64,000 nucleotides of DNA from the NCBI RefSeq assembly GCF_900176205.1, contig NZ_LT859959.1:4981001-5045000 (forward strand), read 5' to 3'. The translations under genes and the position numbers were made by a program. Below, in pieces: positions 8,748-18,829 of this stretch. Position 1 is the first letter of the stretch, and each line of letters opens with the position of its first letter. The notes under the pieces were generated by a model that had not been told where the DNA came from, did not search any database, and saw nothing but the letters and a program-made list of their open reading frames with translations. This DNA comes from Bradyrhizobium sp. ORS 285. Its GTDB lineage: Bacteria; Pseudomonadota; Alphaproteobacteria; Rhizobiales; Xanthobacteraceae.

Positions 8748-8789
8748 ATATTCCGAAAAATGGCAAGTGATTTATTTTTTTCGGAATAT
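8748..8789. repeat. 13-bp perfect hairpin, AT-rich
   Basis: ATATTCCGAAAAA (8748-8760) and its exact complement (8777-8789) flank a 16-nt loop. It stands out in base composition from the GC-rich surroundings. It lies downstream of the minus-strand operon's last gene and could act as a bidirectional terminator (the right arm begins with a run of T) or be a protein-binding palindrome or mobile-element remnant. Confidence 0.45.
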
Positions 8790-8860
8790 GCCTCGAGGCT
8801 GCGGATCGTCATCGACTCTCTTCGCCGTTTGAGGCGACCTGCCTCCGCGACCACGGTGCA

Positions 8861-8887
8861 CTCCCCTCCCCCTTGCGGGGAGGGGAG
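8861..8887. repeat. Strong GC hairpin downstream of the NicX-like gene
   Basis: Eleven-base perfect stem (CTCCCCTCCCC and its complement) with a 5-nt loop, 43 bp past the stop of the minus-strand dioxygenase gene. It belongs to the same family of CTCCCC...GGGGAG intergenic hairpins found near 15.9 kb. It may help end transcription or protect the 3' end of the operon mRNA, although there is no clean T-run. Confidence 0.45.
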
Positions 8888-8929
8888 CAGACTGTCCCCA
8901 GGGCGAGTGCTTGCGACCCACCGGGGAAA

Positions 8930-9976
8930 TTAGCCGAACACGTCCTGCAGCACGCCGGCCTTGATCACGGCGACCCCATCCAGCTCGATCGTCGTCCCCA
9001 TCATCGGCAGGTCGAAATGGCCGGCGGTGTAGCGGCCGGCGAATTCGTTGGCGCCGGTGGAGAACAGGAAGTTGCCGGGGACGGCGCGCAGTTCGGTGCC
9101 GTTGGTGTCGCGCTGGTCGTACATGGTCAGTGCCTCGTAGCGCGCGCCGGGGTTCATGCCCCAGCCGACATGCGAGACGGCATAGGCCTCGCGGTCGCCC
9201 CAGGACGCGAGATAGGCGCGCATCATCGCGGCGTCGGCGCCCTCGCCTTCCAGGTTGGTGATGTAGTCGTCCCGCATGGTCAGCGTGACGGGTGACGACA
9301 GATAACGCTTGAAGGTGAGGTTGATGTCGCCCGGCGCCATCACGATGGTGCCGTTGACCGATTTGCTCTTGGGGAAGCTGACGACGATGCCGCCCGGCCA
9401 ATGCGCCAGCGTGCCGGGACGATCGGTCCAGCCCCAGACGCCGACGGTGGAGGCACCCTCCATGACGACGTCGAGATCGGTGCCGGCCTTCGACGTCACG
9501 CGCATCCGCTTGGTGCCGCGCAGCATCTTGGCGGCGGCACGGACGCGCTTTTCCAGCGCCGCATCGGGCCGCATGCGCTCGAGCGCTTCGGGATGTTCGT
9601 TCGAGATCACGAGAATGCGCGCGCCGGCTTTGAGGATGTCCGGCGTCTCCACGGCGTGCATCAGGCCTTCGATGGTGCAGTCGACGACGAAGCCGGCCTG
9701 CTGCAAGGCCGTCACGACGGGGCCGAGCTTGCCGATCGCCTCCGAGGCGCCGGTCGAGCGCACCGGCACGGGATGCGGATTACGCGGGGTCGGCACCACG
9801 ACATGGAAGGGACGCGCGCCCATGCGCAATAGCGCCAGCTCGGCGATGTGCACGTTGAGCGGACGCGACTGCGTCTCCGACAGGATGGCGGCGGTGTCGC
9901 CGGCCTTCACGGCGCAGCGCTCGAAGATCTCGCAGAATGCGTCGATCCATTTCGCCTCGATGCGATCCGCCAGCAT
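8930..9976 (-). CDS. NicX-like 2,5-dihydroxypyridine 5,6-dioxygenase / M29-like protein
   Basis: A 348-residue protein of the family containing NicX, a non-heme Fe(II) dioxygenase that opens 2,5-dihydroxypyridine in nicotinate breakdown; the fold is shared with M29 aminopeptidases. Candidate metal ligands are His269 (AVSHVGWG), His320 and Asp322 (AGHFDL), matching the family's His...His-x-Asp pattern in order and spacing. A GGGAGAA site precedes the ATG chosen at 9976. The gene is the last of a minus-strand operon with an ABC importer, so its substrate is probably the imported compound or a product of it. Annotation pipelines often call these proteins leucyl aminopeptidases. The dioxygenase reading rests on the ligand pattern and context, not on a demonstrated activity. 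Confidence 0.72.
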   Translation of the reverse strand: MLADRIEAKWIDAFCEIFERCAVKAGDTAAILSETQSRPLNVHIAELALLRMGARPFHVVVPTPRNPHPVPVRSTGASEAIGKLGPVVTALQQAGFVVDCTIEGLMHAVETPDILKAGARILVISNEHPEALERMRPDAALEKRVRAAAKMLRGTKRMRVTSKAGTDLDVVMEGASTVGVWGWTDRPGTLAHWPGGIVVSFPKSKSVNGTIVMAPGDINLTFKRYLSSPVTLTMRDDYITNLEGEGADAAMMRAYLASWGDREAYAVSHVGWGMNPGARYEALTMYDQRDTNGTELRAVPGNFLFSTGANEFAGRYTAGHFDLPMMGTTIELDGVAVIKAGVLQDVFG

Positions 9977-10008
9977 GGTCGTTCTCCCGAATTGTTGTTG
10001 GTTGTGTA

Positions 10009-10770
10009 TCAGACTGAAGGGAAGCCGCGCAGCAGATAGGCGCGCAAGCCCTGCAGCAGGGCGTTGAGAATGAGGCCCAGCAGCGAGATCGTGATCAGCG
10101 GCACGAACATGTCGACCGCCTGGAAGGTGCGCGCGGCGGTGACGAGAACGTGGCCGAGCCCGTCGGTCGAGGTGATCATCTCCGCGAGGAACACGACGAT
10201 GCAGGAGATCACGAGGCCGATGCGGCAGCCGGTCAGGATCGAGGGCATCGCCGCCGGCAGCACCACCTTCCACAGCACGTCACGCGGCTTTGTGCCGGCG
10301 GCGAGCGCTGACCAGATCAGCTTCTGCTCGATGGTGGTCGCGCCGTAATAGGTCGACAGCAGGATCGGAAACAGCGCATCAGCCGCCACCAGCATGATCT
10401 TGGATTCGTGCCCGAAGCCGAGCAGCAGCAGGAAGGCCGGATAGAGCGCGACCTTCGGCAGCGGCGCCAGCACGCGGACGATCGGCTTAACGGCGGCGTT
10501 GATCGGCGGGCTGACGGCGGCGGCGATGCCGAGCGACACGCCGATGATGACGGCGATAGCGAAGCCGGCGAAGAGCCGGAACAGGGTTGCGGCGATGTCC
10601 TGCTGGAACGTGACGCTGGAGAGCTGCTGGCCCATACGAAGAAATACCTGCCCGGGAGGCGGCAGCAGGGTCGCCGGCGCGTAGCCGAACGACACGAGGC
10701 CTTGCCATAGCAGCAGGACCAACGCGATCGGTGCCGCGCCCAAAAGGATATCGTTGGAGGAGCGCGTCAT
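10009..10770 (-). CDS. ABC transporter permease, NitT/TauT type
   Basis: A 253-residue inner-membrane permease with about six hydrophobic segments and a C-terminal EAA-type loop (WSALAAGTKPRDVLWKVVLPAAMPSILTG) that contacts the ATPase. The N-terminal segment LLGAAPIALVLLLWQGL is the first membrane helix. Its start overlaps the upstream permease stop by 4 bp. It pairs with the adjacent permease (10767-11543), giving a two-permease importer with the shared ATPase and binding protein. The NitT/TauT (nitrate, sulfonate, bicarbonate-like) group often imports aromatic or sulfonated acids in this lineage. The ligand is unknown. Confidence 0.9.
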   Translation of the reverse strand: MTRSSNDILLGAAPIALVLLLWQGLVSFGYAPATLLPPPGQVFLRMGQQLSSVTFQQDIAATLFRLFAGFAIAVIIGVSLGIAAAVSPPINAAVKPIVRVLAPLPKVALYPAFLLLLGFGHESKIMLVAADALFPILLSTYYGATTIEQKLIWSALAAGTKPRDVLWKVVLPAAMPSILTGCRIGLVISCIVVFLAEMITSTDGLGHVLVTAARTFQAVDMFVPLITISLLGLILNALLQGLRAYLLRGFPSV

Positions 10771-11543
10771 GAGAAGCTCAGGGGCATGTCGAATTGCGGC
10801 TCCGACCAGCGCACCAGGGCGCGCCTGACGATCTCGAACGCGGCATCGAGGCAGATGCCCATCGCGCCGACGATGATGATCATCGCGAACACCGTGTCGT
10901 ACTGGCCCATGTCGAGCGCGTTGAACAGGATGTTGCCGGCGCCGGACTGCCGGGCGATCATCTCGCTCGTCACCATCGTGATCAGCGCCAGCACCAGGCC
11001 GGTGCGGCAGCCGGTGAGGATCTCCGGCAGCGCGGCGGGCAGCACGATGCGCAGCAGGCGCTCGGCCGGCGACAGCCCCATGGCGGCGCCCGACCACAGC
11101 ATCTTCTCCTCAACCGCCTTGGCGCCCTCAAAACTGTGATAGATCACGGGCAGGCTGACGCCGAGGAAGATCACCAGCGTCTTCGAGATGTCGCCGACGC
11201 CGAGCCACAGCATGATGATCGGCATCAGTGCGGCCTTCGGCACGGGATAGATCAGCATCAGCAGCGGATTGAAGAAGGCGGCGGTGGCGCGGCTGCGGCC
11301 CATCAGCAATCCCAGCGGGATCGAAAACGCCAGCGCGAGCCCGAAACCGATCGCCATCCGCCGCAGCGAGGCCAGGATGTTGATCAGCGATTCCTTGTCG
11401 GTGAGGATCGGCGGGATCGCGCGCAGCGATTCCAGCGCGGTCGGGAAGCTGTCGTTCTTCAGCCCGAGCGAGGCGAGCTGCCACGCAAGCAACAGCCCGC
11501 AGCAGGCCAGCACGGGCGCGAGCGGCTTCAAGACGCCATTCAT
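10767..11543 (-). CDS. ABC transporter permease, NitT/TauT type (second subunit)
   Basis: A 258-residue permease of the same family as the neighbour, with the hydrophobic N-terminus PLAPVLACCGLLLAWQL and an EAA loop (LWSGAAMGLSPAERLLRIVLPAALPEILTG). The PKAALMPIIMLWLGVGD segment is typical of the family. Its start overlaps the ATPase stop and its own stop overlaps the next permease, both by 4 bp, so the three genes should be translationally coupled. The two permeases are clearly related but diverged, which suggests a heterodimeric channel rather than a recent copy. Confidence 0.9.
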   Translation of the reverse strand: MNGVLKPLAPVLACCGLLLAWQLASLGLKNDSFPTALESLRAIPPILTDKESLINILASLRRMAIGFGLALAFSIPLGLLMGRSRATAAFFNPLLMLIYPVPKAALMPIIMLWLGVGDISKTLVIFLGVSLPVIYHSFEGAKAVEEKMLWSGAAMGLSPAERLLRIVLPAALPEILTGCRTGLVLALITMVTSEMIARQSGAGNILFNALDMGQYDTVFAMIIIVGAMGICLDAAFEIVRRALVRWSEPQFDMPLSFS

Positions 11544-12385
11544 GACGGCAGCTCGTTGTCGCCGGAGGCGTCGAACATGCGCTCGATCTCGACGATGTAG
11601 TTCTGATAGCGCGGATCGAGCAGCAGCTCCTCGCGGCGGCGCGGCCGCGGCAGGTCGATGTCGATGACCTCGCGGATGCGGCCGGGCGAGCGCGACATCA
11701 TGACGACCTTGTCGGAGAGGAACACGGCTTCCTCGACCGAGTGCGTCACGAACAGCACGGTCTTGCGGTCGCGCTCCCAGATGTCGAGCAGGTCGTTCTG
11801 CAGCCGCGTGCGGGTGTGCGCATCGAGCGCGCCGAACGGCTCGTCCATCAGCAGCACCTCGGGGCCATAGGCCAAGGTGCGAGCCAGCGCGACACGCTGC
11901 TTCATGCCTCCGGACAGCTCCTTGGGATAGAACTTCTCGAACCCGGTGAGGCCGACCATCGCGAGCAAGGTCCGCGCCAGCGCCTCGGCCTTCGACGCCT
12001 TCATGCCCTGCTGCAGCGGGCCATACATGACGTTGCCGAGCACGCTCTTCCACGGGAACAGCGCGAACTCCTGGAACACCGGACCGCGATCGGTGCCGGG
12101 GCCGGTGATCGGCTTGCCCTTCATCTTGGCGGCGCCGCTGGTCGGCTTGACGAAGCCGCCGACGATGTAGAGCAAGGTCGACTTGCCGCAGCCGGAGGGA
12201 CCCAGGATGGAGACGAAGGCGCCCTCCTCCACCGAGAGCGAGATATCCGACAGCGCGACGTGGTCGCGGCGCGACGAGGTCTTGAACACCTGCGAGACGT
12301 GATCGATCTCGATTATCGGCGTGGCCGCACGGCGGCCGAGCGGCACGCCCGCGAGTTGGCCAGGTCGGATCGGGGTCACGCCCAT
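11540..12385 (-). CDS. ABC transporter ATP-binding protein, NitT/TauT type
   Basis: A 281-residue ATPase with Walker A GPSGCGKST (about residues 62-70), a Q-loop in VFQEFALFPW, the signature LSGGMKQR, Walker B VLLMDEPFGALD, and an H-loop in FVTHSVEEA. These features are standard for the NitT/TauT family. A GAGAAG site precedes the ATG. It energises the two permeases encoded just downstream. The 102-bp gap to the dehydratase gene upstream is the largest within this operon, but no terminator is visible in it. Confidence 0.93.
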   Translation of the reverse strand: MGVTPIRPGQLAGVPLGRRAATPIIEIDHVSQVFKTSSRRDHVALSDISLSVEEGAFVSILGPSGCGKSTLLYIVGGFVKPTSGAAKMKGKPITGPGTDRGPVFQEFALFPWKSVLGNVMYGPLQQGMKASKAEALARTLLAMVGLTGFEKFYPKELSGGMKQRVALARTLAYGPEVLLMDEPFGALDAHTRTRLQNDLLDIWERDRKTVLFVTHSVEEAVFLSDKVVMMSRSPGRIREVIDIDLPRPRRREELLLDPRYQNYIVEIERMFDASGDNELPS

Positions 12386-12487
12386 GTCAGCTTCTCTTTC
12401 CGATGCAGCACGCTCACACGCTCCACCATATTGCTCGAGGACTGCCGCAGATTAGCAAGAAACCTGCCAATCGTCGCTCGCGCACGG

Positions 12488-14194
12488 TCATTCCTGATCC
12501 TGATCGAACCAGGGCCATTCAGCAGGCCCCTCGTGCGTGACGGCACCGAGCGGGGCCTGTCCGACCAGCTTGGCATATTTCGCCAAGGCGCCGGCGCGAT
12601 GGCGCGCCGGTCGCTGCGTCCAGGCACTGCGACGTGCGGCAAGCTCGCGCTCATCGAGCAGCACATCGAGCGTGCGCGCTTTCGCATCGATGCGGATGGG
12701 ATCGCCATCCTTCACCAGCGCCAGCGGGCCGCCGACGAAGGCCTCCGGCGAGACGTAGCCGATGCACATGCCGCGGGTGGCGCCGGAGAAGCGGCCGTCG
12801 GTGATCAGCGCGACCTTCTCGCCCATGCCCTGGCCGTAGATCAGCGCGGTGACCCCGAGCATCTCGCGCATGCCGGGGCCGCCGACTGGCCCTTCGTTGC
12901 GAATGATCAGCACCTCGCCGGCTTGATAGTTGCGCGCGCGGACGGCGGCGACGCAGGCCTCCTCGTCCTCGAATACGCGGGCGCGGCCCTCGAACACCAG
13001 GCTCTTGAGCCCGGCGACCTTGATGACCGCGCCATCCGGCGCGAGATTGCCCTTCAGCACGGCGACGCCGCCGTCGGCCATGATCGGCTTCGCCGGCGCG
13101 AATACGATCTCGCCGTCCGGCGCATTGGCCGCGCCATATTCCTCAGCGAGCGTGCGGCCGGTCACCGTGATGCAGGAGCCGTCGATGTGGCCGCTCTCGA
13201 TCAGCGCCCGGATCACCACGGCTGCGCCGCCGATGTCGTAGACGTCCTTGGCAGTGTACTTGCCGCCGGGACGGAGATTGCCGATCAGCGGCGTGCGCGC
13301 GAAGACTTCGCCGACATCGTCGAGCGTGAAGCGGATGCCGGCCTCGTTGGCGATCGCCGGCAGATGCAGCGCCGCGTTGGTCGAGCCGCCGGTGGCCGCG
13401 ACGATCGCAGCACCATTCTCCAGGGATTTTCGCGTGACGATGTCGCGCGGCAGCGGTCCGCCGTTGGCGAGCATCTGCATGATCAGCCGCCCCGCGGCGC
13501 GCGCGACATGGCCGCGCTCGGCATAGACGCCGGGGATCATCGAGACGTTGGGCATCGACAGCCCCATCGCCTCCGACAGCATGCCCATGGTGTTTGCGGT
13601 GAACTGTCCGGCGCAGGCGCCGATCGTCGGTAGGCAGGAGCGCTCGATGCCCTCCAGCGTGGCGGCGTCGATCTCGCCGGTCATGTAGCTGCCGACGGCC
13701 TCATAGGAGTCGAGCACCGTGAGCGTGCGGCCCTGATACTTCCCGGGCAGCGCGCTGCCGCCATAGATGAAGATCGAGGGCACGTTGCAGCGAACCATGC
13801 CCATCATCACGCCGGGCAAGGTCTTGTCGCAGCCGCCGAAACCGATCAGCGCGTCATAGGCGAGGCCGTGGACCACGGCTTCGATCGAATCGGCGATCAG
13901 CTCGCGCGAGAACAGAGAGAACTTCATTCCCTCATGGTTCATGCTGATGCCGTCGGACACCGAGACGGTGGCGAATTCGCGCGGCGTGCCGCCGGCCTCG
14001 GAGACGCCCGTCTTGGCGGCATCGACCTGGAAGTCGTGCGTCATGTTGCAGGGCGTCTGCTCGCCCTTCTGGCTGACGATGCCGATCATCGGCTTGGCGA
14101 TGTCGGCATCATCGAGACCCATCGCGCGCATGAAGGCGCGGTGCGGGGCGCGGTCGAGCCCCTCCACCGTGACGCGCGAGCGCAGCTTCCTCAT
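12488..14194 (-). CDS. IlvD/Edd-family dihydroxy-acid dehydratase
   Basis: A 568-residue dehydratase. The three cysteines expected to ligate a [2Fe-2S] cluster are visible in TPCNMTH (about residue 48), GGCDKTLPG (about 118) and [12 protein letters not shown] (about 193), and GRFSGATRG supplies the C-terminal active-site serine. The ATG at 14194 has a GGAG site 9 nt upstream. True IlvD makes branched-chain 2-oxo acids, but this copy lies between an importer ATPase and its binding protein and beside a ring-cleavage dioxygenase. It is therefore more likely a catabolic paralogue that dehydrates a hydroxylated or sugar-like acid. Biosynthetic IlvD cannot be excluded from sequence alone. Confidence 0.88.
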   Translation of the reverse strand: MRKLRSRVTVEGLDRAPHRAFMRAMGLDDADIAKPMIGIVSQKGEQTPCNMTHDFQVDAAKTGVSEAGGTPREFATVSVSDGISMNHEGMKFSLFSRELIADSIEAVVHGLAYDALIGFGGCDKTLPGVMMGMVRCNVPSIFIYGGSALPGKYQGRTLTVLDSYEAVGSYMTGEIDAATLEGIERSCLPTIGACAGQFTANTMGMLSEAMGLSMPNVSMIPGVYAERGHVARAAGRLIMQMLANGGPLPRDIVTRKSLENGAAIVAATGGSTNAALHLPAIANEAGIRFTLDDVGEVFARTPLIGNLRPGGKYTAKDVYDIGGAAVVIRALIESGHIDGSCITVTGRTLAEEYGAANAPDGEIVFAPAKPIMADGGVAVLKGNLAPDGAVIKVAGLKSLVFEGRARVFEDEEACVAAVRARNYQAGEVLIIRNEGPVGGPGMREMLGVTALIYGQGMGEKVALITDGRFSGATRGMCIGYVSPEAFVGGPLALVKDGDPIRIDAKARTLDVLLDERELAARRSAWTQRPARHRAGALAKYAKLVGQAPLGAVTHEGPAEWPWFDQDQE

Positions 14195-14216
14195 CGACAC
14201 AGGCTCCGCGTGCGCC

Positions 14217-15194
14217 CTACTGGATCGGCGCGACGATCGAGGGATGCTTGAACTGGGCGACGTCGAGCTTCGGCAGCATGCCGGTCTCGGCGTAGATATC
14301 GAGCATCTTCTGGATCGCCGGGAAGTTCGGCGCCGCGACGGGATCGCGGCCGAAATCATTGTCCTTGAGAAGATAGGTCTCGATGACGGGCACCGGCACC
14401 TTCATCACTTCGGACACGACCTTGAGCGTCTCGTCTCGGTTGGCGAGCGCCTTCTTCATGCCGGCGGTGATGTCGCGGACGTATGCCTTCACGAGGTCCG
14501 GGTTCTTGTCGACGAAGTCGGCGCGGCAGGCTTCGAGGATGTGGACGATGTTCGGCATCGCCTCCGAGAGCTGGAACAGCTTGCGGGTGCCGCCCTTGGC
14601 CTCGGCGCGCGCGGCGAACGGCTGGTTCATATTGACGGCATCGACGCGGCCCTGGCGCAGCGCGTCCTCGGCGACCGCGAAGCCGACCTCGACCAGCTTG
14701 ATGTCCTTGGCGGGATCGAGCCCGGCCTGCTTCAGCAGCAGGTTGAACGGGCCCTGCGTGCCGCCGCCGATCACGGAGATGCCGACGGTCTTGCCCTTGA
14801 GGTCAGCGATGGTCTTGATCGGCGAATCGTCCTTGACCGCCCAATACACCGAGAACCCGCCCGGCTTCTCATAGACGTGCTGCGCCACGATGTAGGCCTT
14901 GAGGCCGCCGCCGACCACGCCGTTCGACAGCGACAGCGGCGCCTGGGTGGCGCAATCCAGCGCGCCGGCGGCGAGCGCCTGCGTCATCGGTGCCGTGCCC
15001 TGGAACTGCGTCCACTCGATGTTGTAGGTCTTGCCGAGATCGGGAAACTCGCTCGGCCGCTTCATCATCCAGTACTTGGATTCCTCCGCCGGAATGGTCC
15101 AGCCGACGCGGATCGTCTGCTGCGCGAAGCTCGACCCTGCACTCGTCGCCAATGCGACCGCCGACAACGCCGCCAGCATTAACCGTTTCCGCAT
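14217..15194 (-). CDS. ABC transporter substrate-binding protein (NMT1/THI5-like)
   Basis: A 325-residue periplasmic binding protein with a Sec signal peptide: MRKRLML, a hydrophobic stretch, then SSFA-QQ (cleavage near residue 24). The mature part starts with [16 protein letters not shown], followed by the family-typical [10 protein letters not shown] segment and G-R-V-D-A lobes. ATG 15194 is preferred over the adjacent GTG 15197 because GGAGG is 6 nt before it. It is the first gene of the minus-strand operon 15194-8930 and would deliver ligand to the two permeases. The 280-bp gap upstream separates it from the divergent RidA-family gene. Confidence 0.92.
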   Translation of the reverse strand: MRKRLMLAALSAVALATSAGSSFAQQTIRVGWTIPAEESKYWMMKRPSEFPDLGKTYNIEWTQFQGTAPMTQALAAGALDCATQAPLSLSNGVVGGGLKAYIVAQHVYEKPGGFSVYWAVKDDSPIKTIADLKGKTVGISVIGGGTQGPFNLLLKQAGLDPAKDIKLVEVGFAVAEDALRQGRVDAVNMNQPFAARAEAKGGTRKLFQLSEAMPNIVHILEACRADFVDKNPDLVKAYVRDITAGMKKALANRDETLKVVSEVMKVPVPVIETYLLKDNDFGRDPVAAPNFPAIQKMLDIYAETGMLPKLDVAQFKHPSIVAPIQ

Positions 15195-15474
15195 CACGCC
15201 CCTCCGAAATCGTTTAAAAGGAACCTCGCCGGGAATGTTTCATGTCTCAAATATCGGTGCAAGCGCGGAAAACGCTCCGTGCTTGCCTCAGCCGTGAGCA
15301 AGAGCCGCTGTGCAGCGCGGCGAGGCTGTGGCGCTCAGGAATGCCGTCAACCGTGTGTCGTGGATATGTCAGCAACGCAAGGTCGTGCGGCGCAGACGAC
15401 CGCTCAGCCGACTGGCGCTGCCGCGCCGCACGCGCTAGGGAGAGGCCCCGAATTGACCTTAAGGAGTTCTCTCG

Positions 15475-15825
15475 ATGTCCATCCAGCGTTTTGAAGTCGG
15501 CCCGCGCATGAGCCAGGTCGTCGTCCACGGCAATACCGTCTATCTGGCCGGTGTCGTCGCGCAGAAGACCGCCGGCGAGAGCGTGACCAAGCAGACCGAG
15601 GAAATTCTCGCGATCATCGACGGCCACCTCGCCAAGGCCGGTACCGACAAGACCAAGCTGTTGTCCGCGACGATCTACCTCACCGACATCAAGACCTTCG
15701 GCGAGATGAATGCGGTGTGGGACGGCTGGGTCTCCGCCGGCAACACGCCCGCGCGCGCCACCGTCGAGGCTGGGCTGGCTGCGCCGCAGTACACGGTCGA
15801 GATCATGGTGATCGCGGCGAAGTAA
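15475..15825 (+). CDS. RidA/YjgF-family enamine/imine deaminase
   Basis: A 116-residue protein of the RidA family, trimeric enzymes that hydrolyse reactive enamines/imines to oxo acids and ammonia. The conserved arginine that binds the substrate carboxylate is Arg94 in PARATVEAG, and the VYLAGVVA and C-terminal YTVEIMVIA strands fit the fold. An AAGGAG site lies 10 nt before the ATG. Its position next to a CoA-dependent catabolic island with an opine-type dehydrogenase suggests that it removes an amino group from an enamine intermediate. A general role in clearing 2-aminoacrylate is equally possible. Confidence 0.9.
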   Translation: MSIQRFEVGPRMSQVVVHGNTVYLAGVVAQKTAGESVTKQTEEILAIIDGHLAKAGTDKTKLLSATIYLTDIKTFGEMNAVWDGWVSAGNTPARATVEAGLAAPQYTVEIMVIAAK

Positions 15826-15850
15826 GTTGGTGCGCTGCGCAGCTGCAGTG

Positions 15851-15870
15851 AGACGCACGCTTGTGCGTCT
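15851..15870 (+). terminator. Hairpin after the RidA-family gene
   Basis: AGACGCAC-GCTT-GTGCGTCT is a perfect 8-bp stem with a 4-nt loop, 26 bp after the stop codon. The following T content is low, so it is a weak candidate for an intrinsic terminator. Confidence 0.4.
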
Positions 15871-15880
15871 TGCTCGCTGC

Positions 15881-16046
15881 ACCTCTCCCCGCTTGCGGGG
15901 AGAGGTCGGATTGCATCGTCAGATGCAATCCGGGTGAGGGGGTACAGGTCTCACCGCAAACGCACCTGGCGCGTTTGCCCCTATTCACACTACCCGTGCC
16001 GCTGCCCCTCACCCCGGCCCTCTCCCCGTGAAGAACGGGGAGAGGG
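15881..16046. repeat. Cluster of three perfect hairpins (intergenic repeat family)
   Basis: Three perfect stems occur in 166 bp: 15881-15906 (12-bp stem, TT loop), 15907-15932 (11-bp stem around GTCA) and 16018-16046 (12-bp stem, 5-nt loop). The first and third share the CTCTCCCCG core. This CTCTCCCC...GGATTGCATC...GGGTGAGGGG layout is a common intergenic repeat in Bradyrhizobium. It fills the gap between the RidA-family gene and the next small gene. Confidence 0.6.
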
Positions 16047-16067
16047 AGCGCAGCGAGTTCGCGGCTT

Positions 16068-16304
16068 CTATTTAGTCTCGTGCCGGCCGGTGTTGCGATT
16101 GAGCGGGTCGCGGCGCTCGCGCGTCAGCCCTTCCGGTAGCACTGGTTCGGTGCCGGGTAAGGGCTCGGCGCGGACGTCGGCGCCCCACTGCTCCTGCTGG
16201 CGGGCTGTGGTCTCGTCCTTGACTTGCTGCGGTTGGGGCAAGCCGTCCTTGCTGACGGGGTCGTAGGCGCCGGAGCGCAGGTCGCGTGTGTCTCTGCCTG
16301 TCAT
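16068..16304 (-). CDS. Small hydrophilic protein of unknown function
   Basis: A 78-residue protein, polar and rich in Arg, Asp, Glu and Gln, with no membrane segment, signal peptide or cysteine. It begins MTGRDTRDLRSGAYDP and ends NRNTGRHETK. A GAAGAG stretch lies just before the ATG. It lies 113 bp downstream of the manganese catalase on the same strand and may be co-transcribed with it. Low-complexity hydrophilic proteins beside manganese catalases are often stress-induced, but I recognise no family and assign no function. A noncoding explanation is less likely because the frame is open across the whole interval between repeats. Confidence 0.5.
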   Translation of the reverse strand: MTGRDTRDLRSGAYDPVSKDGLPQPQQVKDETTARQQEQWGADVRAEPLPGTEPVLPEGLTRERRDPLNRNTGRHETK

Positions 16305-16417
16305 GACTCTTCAACAGATGTCGTCACGCATTCGTTCCTCATGGCCACGAGGAACAGAGCGCACGTCGATGAGGCGCGACGGCCGGCCCCGCAGAGGCGC
16401 CGGCCGCGCGGGTCTCA

Positions 16418-17302
16418 TCAGGTCAGCGCGTTGGTCGTCGGCGTCGCGTTCATCTGATCGCGCTGCGCGGCGCTGTCGGGGCGGGCCGGGCCGAGGTTGG
16501 GCACCTCGCCGAGCGGCTCGAAGCCGGGGCGGATCGAGAACTGGCCCTGGCCATCAAGCGACGGTCCCTCGGAGTAGCGGCCGGGCTCCGGCGGCGTGCC
16601 GTTGCGCTCGGTGCCCATGAACATGTAGGCGAACTCGGTCGCCTCCTTGCTGCGATCGAAGCTGTTCGGGATCGGCAGCTGGCCCGGGCCGAGGTCCTCG
16701 ATCACGGCAAGCCATTGCTGCTGATGCATGGTGTCGCGCGCGATCAGATAGCTCAGCATGTCCTGCATGCCGCGATCGGCGGTCGAGTTGTAGAGCCGCA
16801 CGGCGAGCGTGCGCCCCGTCGCTTCGGCTGCGACGTTGCAATACATGTCAGCAGCGAGATTGCCGCTGGCATAGATGTGCGAGCAGTCGAACGGCACGCC
16901 GTCGGAATTCGCCGGGAACGCCGCCATGCCGGTCGAGAGGATATGCCGGTGCAGCATGCCCTCGATGACGTGACGCGGCCGCTCGCCGCCGCTCATGACG
17001 GCGCCGACGACCGGGTTCGCCTGCAACGTGGTCTCCTGCATCGTCGCCGGCGCATTCTCGAGATTGAGCGCCACTGCCGTCGCCAGCATCTCGATGTGGC
17101 TGATCTCCTCGGTCGCCGTATTGAGCAGCACGTCGCGATATTTGGCGGGGCCGCGGGCACCCCAGGCCTGGAAGAAATATTGCAGGCAGACGCGGATCTC
17201 GCCCTCGACGCCGCCGATCGCCTGCTGCAGCTGACGGGCGAAGATCGGATCAGGACTCTCCACCGCCACCGGATACTGCAGCCGCTTGTCAAAGTAGTAC
17301 AT
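16418..17302 (-). CDS. Manganese catalase
   Basis: A 294-residue non-heme catalase that disproportionates hydrogen peroxide at a dimanganese centre. Ligands fall where expected: Glu35 (GGVEGE), Glu66 and His69 (TEEISH), Glu160 (VAAEATGR) and His193 (DTMHQQQ). The first three match the residue numbers of the Lactobacillus plantarum enzyme, and the last two are each shifted by 12. The C-terminal tail after about residue 260 is polar and proline-rich, as in other cytosolic members. An AGGAG site lies 8 nt before the ATG. An EcfG-like promoter candidate sits upstream, suggesting control by the general stress response. Confidence 0.96.
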   Translation of the reverse strand: MYYFDKRLQYPVAVESPDPIFARQLQQAIGGVEGEIRVCLQYFFQAWGARGPAKYRDVLLNTATEEISHIEMLATAVALNLENAPATMQETTLQANPVVGAVMSGGERPRHVIEGMLHRHILSTGMAAFPANSDGVPFDCSHIYASGNLAADMYCNVAAEATGRTLAVRLYNSTADRGMQDMLSYLIARDTMHQQQWLAVIEDLGPGQLPIPNSFDRSKEATEFAYMFMGTERNGTPPEPGRYSEGPSLDGQGQFSIRPGFEPLGEVPNLGPARPDSAAQRDQMNATPTTNALT

Positions 17303-17335
17303 GCAAAGGTCTCCTGTTCGAAGTGACCTCGCGGC

Positions 17336-17360
17336 AATGATGTGCTGTGACGGCTGTTCC
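17336..17360 (-). promoter_or_regulatory. EcfG-type (general stress) promoter candidate for manganese catalase
   Basis: On the minus strand GGAAC (17360-17356) is followed after 16 bp by CATT (17339-17336). The alphaproteobacterial general-stress consensus is GGAAC-N16/17-CGTT, so one -10 position differs. It lies 34 bp before the catalase ATG. No EcfG, PhyR or NepR gene is in the window. Confidence 0.45.
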
Positions 17361-17458
17361 TACGGCCTGGGCGCCGCAGTTTTACAACGACTCTAAAGCG
17401 GAGCCTTCCTAATCCAGGTTAGGACGCGCACCGCATGCGCGTGACCGATCGTCGCGGA

Positions 17459-18817
<1,359 letters not shown>

Positions 18818-18829
18818 GAGCGGACCTTC

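Noticed and set aside
12488..14194. Biosynthetic ilvD
   Set aside because: It cannot be excluded by motifs, but its location inside an importer/dioxygenase operon argues for a catabolic paralogue, so no gene symbol was given.
15237..15252. Third copy of the catabolic operator
   Set aside because: It matches the first palindrome at about 12 of 16 positions on the minus strand, but only 4 of 7 arm positions pair, so it was not listed as a feature.
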